Below, in pieces: positions 59,931 to 64,000 of a stretch of 64,000 nucleotides of DNA (positions within the stretch are counted from its first letter, which is position 1; every line of letters begins with the position of its first letter). Source of the stretch: Cohnella phaseoli (GTDB lineage Bacteria > Bacillota > Bacilli > Paenibacillales > Paenibacillaceae). The DNA is taken from assembly GCF_003386235.1 (NCBI RefSeq), contig NZ_QRDZ01000021.1:1-64000 (forward strand), in the 5' to 3' direction. Below the pieces are notes generated by a model. The model saw only the letters and a program-made list of their open reading frames with translations, was not told the DNA's origin and searched no databases. The translations under genes were made by a program, and so were the position numbers.

Positions 59931-60944
59931 ATGTTCGGAATTGTATGCGCGGAGGTGGGGCGCTTTGAGCCGATTGAGCTGCCCGAGCCTGTGTTGGGGG
60001 AGGACGAAGCGATTGTCGGCATCAAGAGAGTCGGCATTTGCGGCACCGACATTCATGCTTTTGGCGGCAATCAGCCGTTCTTTACCTATCCGCGGGTGCT
60101 TGGCCACGAGCTTGCGGGAATTATTGAGCGCATAGGGGAGAACAAAGCGGGTTTGGCCGTCGGCGACCGGGTCGGCATTATTCCGTATATGCATTGCGGG
60201 AAATGCGGCGCCTGTCGCCGCGGCAAAACGAATTGCTGCGTTTCTATGAAGGTGCTGGGGGTCCATATCGACGGGGGCATGAGAGAGCGCATCGCTGTGC
60301 CGATCTCGCATCTCGTTCGGGCGAACGATCTGACGCTTGACCAAGCGGCCGTGCTGGAGCCGCTCAGTATCGGAGCGCATGCGGTGAGAAGATCGGGGCT
60401 TCAGGCGGGAGAGACGGCGCTTGTGATCGGGGGCGGGCCGATCGGGCTCGGCGTAATGGCGTTTGCTCGTCATGCCGGAGCCAGGGTCGTCGCTATGGAT
60501 GTGAACGAAGCTCGGCTTGCTTTCTGCCGATCGTGGGCGCGCATTGACGAGACGGTGAACGCGAGAGGGGACGCGCTCGACGAACTGACGAGGTTGACGA
60601 ACGGAGAACTGCCGACGGTCGTGTTCGATGCGACCGGGAACGCGGCTTCGATGGCTGCCGCCTTCGGCCTGACCGCGCATGGCGGAACGCTGGTCTACGT
60701 CGGTCTCGTCAAAACCGACATCGCTTTTCACGATCCGCTTTTTCATAGCCGCGAGCTGACGCTAATGGGCAGCCGCAATGCGACGAGAGAGGATTTCGAG
60801 ACGGTGTACGAAGCGGTGAGAAGCGGCTCCATCGACGTAGAGCGATACATTACGCATAGAGCGCCGATCGGCGACATGATCGAGTCTTTCTCGGACTGGA
60901 TGGATCCGACGTCGGGGGTCATTAAAGCGATGGTGGAGTTGTAG
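59931..60944 (+). CDS. Zinc-type alcohol dehydrogenase, L-galactonate 5-dehydrogenase-like (LgoD/YjjN)
   Basis: A 337-residue medium-chain dehydrogenase. Catalytic Zn ligands are in GICGTDIHAF and LGHELAG; the structural Zn site is CGKCGACRRGKTNCC; the nucleotide-binding motif is VIGGGPIGLG. In Escherichia coli LgoD oxidises L-galactonate to D-tagaturonate, the substrate of the UxaB encoded in the same operon. AAGGAGG precedes the ATG, 12 bp after the previous stop. A small hairpin (CGCCATC/GATGGCG, 60955-60973) follows. Confidence 0.87.
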   Translation: MFGIVCAEVGRFEPIELPEPVLGEDEAIVGIKRVGICGTDIHAFGGNQPFFTYPRVLGHELAGIIERIGENKAGLAVGDRVGIIPYMHCGKCGACRRGKTNCCVSMKVLGVHIDGGMRERIAVPISHLVRANDLTLDQAAVLEPLSIGAHAVRRSGLQAGETALVIGGGPIGLGVMAFARHAGARVVAMDVNEARLAFCRSWARIDETVNARGDALDELTRLTNGELPTVVFDATGNAASMAAAFGLTAHGGTLVYVGLVKTDIAFHDPLFHSRELTLMGSRNATREDFETVYEAVRSGSIDVERYITHRAPIGDMIESFSDWMDPTSGVIKAMVEL

Positions 60945-60983
60945 GTTAGCGCCGCCATCCCGCAGATGGCGCCAAAGCCGCTA

Positions 60984-61012
60984 TTGAGAAGCTGCTAAAT
61001 AAACGGTATAAT
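60984..61012 (+). promoter_or_regulatory. SigA promoter of the antiporter gene
   Basis: TTGAGA (60984-60989), 17-bp spacer, TATAAT (61007-61012). Confidence 0.8.
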
Positions 61013-61051
61013 AAGCTTTATTCATGAACAAAATAAGCAGCAATCCGGAGG

Positions 61052-61085
61052 AGCCTGTCACAGCAGGCTTCTTTTTGTCTTTTTT
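61052..61085 (+). terminator. Terminator hairpin in the antiporter leader (possible attenuator)
   Basis: AGCCTG-TCACAG-CAGGCT followed by TCTTTTTGTCTTTTT. It lies 40 bp after the promoter and 35 bp before the GTG start, so a transcript from that promoter must pass it. Confidence 0.75.
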
Positions 61086-61119
61086 AGGGCTGTGGAAAGC
61101 ATGCAACGGGGGGAAACGC

Positions 61120-62274
61120 GTGGAATTCATTTTGGAGCTTATGTTGATCATTCTATGTACGAAGTTGGCGGGAGATCTGTCCGTCCGTCTGGGACAGCCT
61201 GCCGTTCTGGGCAAGCTGCTAGCCGGAATCGCGCTTGGGCCCGCCGTGCTCGGCTGGGTCTCCCAGGGAGGCTTTATCGATCAAGCGGCGGAAATCGGCG
61301 TGCTGCTGCTAATGTTTATCGCAGGGCTTGAGACCGATCTGGAGCAGATGAGACGAAATTGGCAATCGGCGTTTGCAGTGGCCGTTGCCGGAATTATCGT
61401 TCCATTCGCTGGCGGGTACGCTGCCGGAATCGTCTTTGGATTAAGCACGACCGCCTCGTTATTTCTTGGAGTCGTGCTGTCGGCGACTTCCGTCAGCATC
61501 TCCGTGCAGGTGCTCAAGGATATGAACAGGCTGAATTCGCGCGAAGGGACAACGATTCTTGGCGCGGCCGTGCTCGACGACGTGCTCGTTGTCGTTCTGC
61601 TGGCGGTTATGATGAGCGCATTCGGAACGGGAGCGGATATTTCGATTGGCGCGCTGATCGGCAAGAAGGCGCTGTTTTTCGCCGTAGTGATCGCCGTTGG
61701 CTGGTTGGTCGTCCCGAGAGTGCTGAAATGGCTGGCGCCGCTGAAGGTAACCGAGGCGGTCGTTAGCGCCGCATTGGTGATCTGCTTCGCTTTCGCTTAC
61801 TTCGCGGAGGAACTGCAAATGGCCGGCATTATCGGCGCTTTCGCCGCCGGAATCGCCATCGCTCAGACCGAATTCAAGAAGACGGTGGAGGAGAAAATCG
61901 AGCCGATCGCGTACTCGCTGTTCGTTCCGGTCTTTTTCGTTAGTATCGGGCTGAACGTCTCCTTCGCCGGAATCGGAGAACAGTGGCTATTCCTGCTTGT
62001 CGTCTCGGTGGTCGCCTGCATTACGAAGTTGGCGGGGGGCTGGTTCGGCGCCCGTGTGACCGGCTTCGACGGACGTTCATCGCTTTTGATTGGAGCGGGT
62101 ATGGTATCTCGGGGGGAGGTCGCGCTGATCATTGCCACGATGGGCCTGCAGGGCGGTCTAGTGCTTCCGAATTACTACACCCCGATCATTATTGCCGTGA
62201 TCGTGACGACGCTGGTTACGCCGCCGCTGCTCAAACAGTTCGCAAAGGATCGGCCAGCGAAACAATTTAACTAG
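61120..62274 (+). CDS. Na+(K+)/H+ antiporter, CPA2 family (NapA/GerN-like)
   Basis: A 384-residue membrane protein with about eleven to twelve helices. The CPA2 motifs are present: LGKLLAGIALGPAVLG, an AGLETDLEQM segment, and the ion-binding Asp in AAVLDDVLVVV. It lacks the C-terminal TrkA/RCK domain of Kef channels, like NapA and GerN. The frame is open to an ATG at 61024, but a terminator lies within that stretch; the GTG at 61120 has GGGGGG upstream. Expected role: sodium or pH homeostasis, possibly spore germination. Confidence 0.9.
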   Translation: MEFILELMLIILCTKLAGDLSVRLGQPAVLGKLLAGIALGPAVLGWVSQGGFIDQAAEIGVLLLMFIAGLETDLEQMRRNWQSAFAVAVAGIIVPFAGGYAAGIVFGLSTTASLFLGVVLSATSVSISVQVLKDMNRLNSREGTTILGAAVLDDVLVVVLLAVMMSAFGTGADISIGALIGKKALFFAVVIAVGWLVVPRVLKWLAPLKVTEAVVSAALVICFAFAYFAEELQMAGIIGAFAAGIAIAQTEFKKTVEEKIEPIAYSLFVPVFFVSIGLNVSFAGIGEQWLFLLVVSVVACITKLAGGWFGARVTGFDGRSSLLIGAGMVSRGEVALIIATMGLQGGLVLPNYYTPIIIAVIVTTLVTPPLLKQFAKDRPAKQFN

Positions 62275-62291
62275 TAAGGCGCAGATAGTAA

Positions 62292-62410
62292 GGGGCCGCA
62301 CCATAAGCAGGGTCGTACAAGATGATCGATAAAGAGAAGGTGCACATGCACGAACACTCTCTATCGATCTTTTTTTTGTACGACTTTTTGCTTATGGTAC
62401 AGCCCCTTTA
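62292..62410. terminator. 120-nt near-perfect hairpin element
   Basis: Arms pair over almost the whole length: GGGGC..ACCATAAGCA with TGCTTATGGT..AGCCCC, TCGTACAA with TTGTACGA, and GATCGAT..AGAGA with TCTCT..ATCGATC, around a loop holding GTGCACATGCAC. It lies between converging genes and can stop transcription both ways. Arms resemble those of 8062-8135. Confidence 0.85.
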
Positions 62411-62416
62411 GGTAGT

Positions 62417-63334
62417 TCAGGCGGCTTCTGCGGAAGTGGAGGCAGCAGGAATGCCGAGCGATTCCGTCCGCATATAGAGCAGCAGGCCAACGATGACCAA
62501 AACGCCGCCGATAAGCTGGGACGTCGTCAACATTTCTCCGAACAACATCAGCCCCAACAGACTGGCCCCCACCGGCTCTGCAAGTACGGTCATCGAAATG
62601 GTCGTCGGGCTAATGAATTGCAGCAGCCAATTAAAGATCATATGGCCGAGCACAGTTGGAACGATGGCGAGCAGGATGAAAATGAGCCATTCCGTCGGCA
62701 CATAATCGATGACGTTAATTCCAAGAACGGCATTATAAATCGCAAAGCAGACGAAAGCGATGGCGAACACGATCAGGCTGTACAAATAAGAAGAAACTCG
62801 CCTGAGAATGACTTTGGCCACCAGCATGTTCACGACGACCGCGAGCATGCCCGTGAAGCTTAGCATATCCCCCTTAAACGCTTCGCCAGAGATGCGGAAA
62901 TCCCCGGAGCCGACGACGAAGGCCCCTGCCAAAGCGAGGGCGAGTCCGAGCAGCGGCAGCTTGCCGATTTTATCCTTGAACGCAAAGTAGGCGCCGATCA
63001 TAACGAAGACGGGTTCCAGCGTGAGAATAATCGTGGAGCTTGCAATCGACGTGTAATTAAGCGAAGCCATCCAGAGCAAGAAGTGCAGCGCCAGAAAAAA
63101 TCCGGCCAGCCCGAGCAAGCCCCAATCCTTGCGCGAAATCGAAGATACCGATCGCAGTTGGCGATGGCCGAACGGCAGCATCAGCAGCACTGTGAACAGC
63201 ATGCGGTACATGCCTTGGACAGATACCGGAGCATCGGAGTAACGGACGAGAATCGGAGCGAAGGAAATGGCGATCATTCCCACGATTAACGGAAGGAGAA
63301 CCGGAATAGGCGCAGATGACGGTTTGTGATTCAT
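62417..63334 (-). CDS. EamA/DMT-family transporter
   Basis: A 305-residue, ten-helix permease with two EamA repeats (about 12-145 and 160-295); the family exports amino acids, nucleosides or drugs. Typical segments are ISFAPILVRYSDAPV, STIILTLEPVFVMIGA and LLAIVPTVLGHMIFNW. AAAGGA lies 9 nt before the ATG at 63334; the open codons up to 63433 lack one. It converges on the antiporter gene. Confidence 0.9.
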   Translation of the reverse strand: MNHKPSSAPIPVLLPLIVGMIAISFAPILVRYSDAPVSVQGMYRMLFTVLLMLPFGHRQLRSVSSISRKDWGLLGLAGFFLALHFLLWMASLNYTSIASSTIILTLEPVFVMIGAYFAFKDKIGKLPLLGLALALAGAFVVGSGDFRISGEAFKGDMLSFTGMLAVVVNMLVAKVILRRVSSYLYSLIVFAIAFVCFAIYNAVLGINVIDYVPTEWLIFILLAIVPTVLGHMIFNWLLQFISPTTISMTVLAEPVGASLLGLMLFGEMLTTSQLIGGVLVIVGLLLYMRTESLGIPAASTSAEAA

Positions 63335-63439
63335 GGTTGAGATCCTTTCCTTATCTTGAAGCAACCTTACCATTGTAAGGCCGAATCGGCGAAAGAGCAA
63401 TGAACTTCCATCCCCGAATAAAAACATAGACAAAAATAT

Positions 63440-63481
63440 AATTTGTTTGTATATTAATAAACGTAAATTAAATTTGTTTGT
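63440..63481. promoter_or_regulatory. Direct repeats in an AT-rich promoter region
   Basis: AATTTGTTTGT occurs at 63440-63450 and 63471-63481, 31 bp (three helical turns) apart, with TATAAT-like sequence (63437-63442) at the first copy. This could be an operator for the MFS gene that follows. The regulator is unknown. Confidence 0.4.
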
Positions 63482-63503
63482 TTTAAAGAGAGGGAATTAT
63501 GGC

Positions 63504-64000
63504 ATGTGGAACAATCGTTACGTCCGCGTCATCTTATCGTCCAGAATTTTGCTCAATTTGGGCGTCTGGATCAGAAACTTTGCCGTTTTGCTGTATGTGA
63601 GCGAAATGACCGATAACGACTCTTATTACGTTTCGTTGATCTCGGTGGCCGAGTTTGCGCCGATTTTCATTTTTTCCATGATCGGGGGAACGCTGGCGGA
63701 TCGCTGGAAGCCGCGCCGCACGATGGTTTGGAGCGATCTTCTTACCGCGGCGTCCGTATTTGCCGTACTGCTGGCGCTTATATACGGAAGCTGGCACGCG
63801 CTGTTTTTCGCGGCGTTCGTTTCTTCGGTGCTGTCGCAATTTTCACAGCCGTCGGCGATGAAGCTGTTTAAGCGGCACGTCCCGGACAAGCAGCTTCAGG
63901 GCGTGATGGCCGCTCATCAGTCGCTTTCTTCGCTCTTTATGGTAATCGGCCCGGTCGCCGGAGCGTTTGTCTATTCCGCGTTCGGGATAGAGACTTCTTT
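63504..64000 (+). CDS. MFS transporter, N-terminal part (runs off the window)
   Basis: The first 165 residues of a major facilitator of the MFS_3/enterobactin-exporter-like type. It begins MWNNRYVRVILSSRILLNLG, with the loop GGTLADRWKPRRTMVWSDLL after TM2 and SQPSAMKLFKRHVP later, both typical. GAGAGGG lies 10 nt before the ATG. The C-terminal part lies beyond the window end. Substrate unknown. Confidence 0.85.
   Translation, partial: MWNNRYVRVILSSRILLNLGVWIRNFAVLLYVSEMTDNDSYYVSLISVAEFAPIFIFSMIGGTLADRWKPRRTMVWSDLLTAASVFAVLLALIYGSWHALFFAAFVSSVLSQFSQPSAMKLFKRHVPDKQLQGVMAAHQSLSSLFMVIGPVAGAFVYSAFGIETS

Noticed and set aside
59394..60746. Open minus-strand frame of 450 codons across the galactonate dehydrogenase genes
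   Set aside because: Shadow frame; no ribosome binding site, no recognisable domain, and it crosses two well-supported genes.

Overview
The window looks like a chromosome segment of a Gram-positive spore-former of the Paenibacillaceae (Paenibacillus/Cohnella type). The signs are strong AGGAGG-type ribosome binding sites, frequent GTG/TTG starts, YesM/YesN-type sensor-regulator pairs, an Amj lipid II flippase, a BstA/YfiT-like bacillithiol transferase, many lipoprotein solute-binding proteins, and a GC-rich coding background with a few AT-rich patches. No rRNA, tRNA, CRISPR array, intact insertion sequence or prophage was seen.

Layout. 0-12 kb: housekeeping and stress genes (GHL10 glycosidase-like lipoprotein/exoprotein, lysophospholipase, MsrAB, AlkA-type glycosylase, Mn-dependent pyrophosphatase PpaC, luciferase-like monooxygenase, 5'-nucleotidase, a fucose/arabinose isomerase-like protein, isochorismatase). 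10.4-12.8 kb: divergent MFS drug exporter and TetR regulator with a clear palindromic operator. 12.8-15.0 kb: AT-rich patch of small unknown genes and gene debris, including a decayed undecaprenyl-diphosphate synthase and a dispersed repeat. 15.1-22.0 kb: a carbohydrate ABC importer (binding protein, two permeases) with its own YesM/YesN two-component system and a VOC protein.

22.0-35.2 kb is an iron-acquisition region. Six Fur boxes stand in front of an AraC activator, a siderophore-binding lipoprotein, a second AraC regulator with a duplicated sensor domain, a 1,234-residue protein that fuses two exporter-fold ABC half-transporters and overlaps the gene of another binding lipoprotein, a FhuF-type ferric reductase followed by a Btr-like AraC/binding-protein fusion, and a third binding protein broken by a stop codon and coupled to a divergent DAHP-synthase-like gene. 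A seventh Fur box at 51.8 kb precedes an AraC regulator and an MFS exporter. No FecCD-type permease or siderophore synthetase is present, which suggests uptake of foreign siderophores or dependence on genes elsewhere.

35.2-43.3 kb: repeat and pseudogene debris (EamA fragment, frameshifted GNAT, truncated MurG paralogue) among intact genes (amj, DinB/BstA proteins, GNAT, phosphoesterase, radical SAM, M42 peptidase, RsgA paralogue). 43.3-49.9 kb: an RsgA paralogue preceded by a promoter, a 27-codon leader peptide, two terminators and a structured repeat; divergent from it is an LmrB-like exporter; then an MMPL transporter with its own two-component system. 49.9-54.1 kb: a DUF445 protein, two dispersed repeats side by side, and the second iron-regulated pair. 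54.1-61.0 kb: an AraC regulator divergent from a five-gene operon whose enzymes form a chain L-galactose -> L-galactonolactone -> L-galactonate -> D-tagaturonate -> D-altronate -> 2-keto-3-deoxygluconate. 61-64 kb: Na+/H+ antiporter behind a possible attenuator, an EamA transporter, and the start of an MFS gene cut by the window end.

Three families of short dispersed repeats (two copies each), a set of long hairpin elements, and at least five broken genes show that the intergenic space is being reshaped. One repeat family shows compensatory base changes in its stem, so its folding appears to be under selection.
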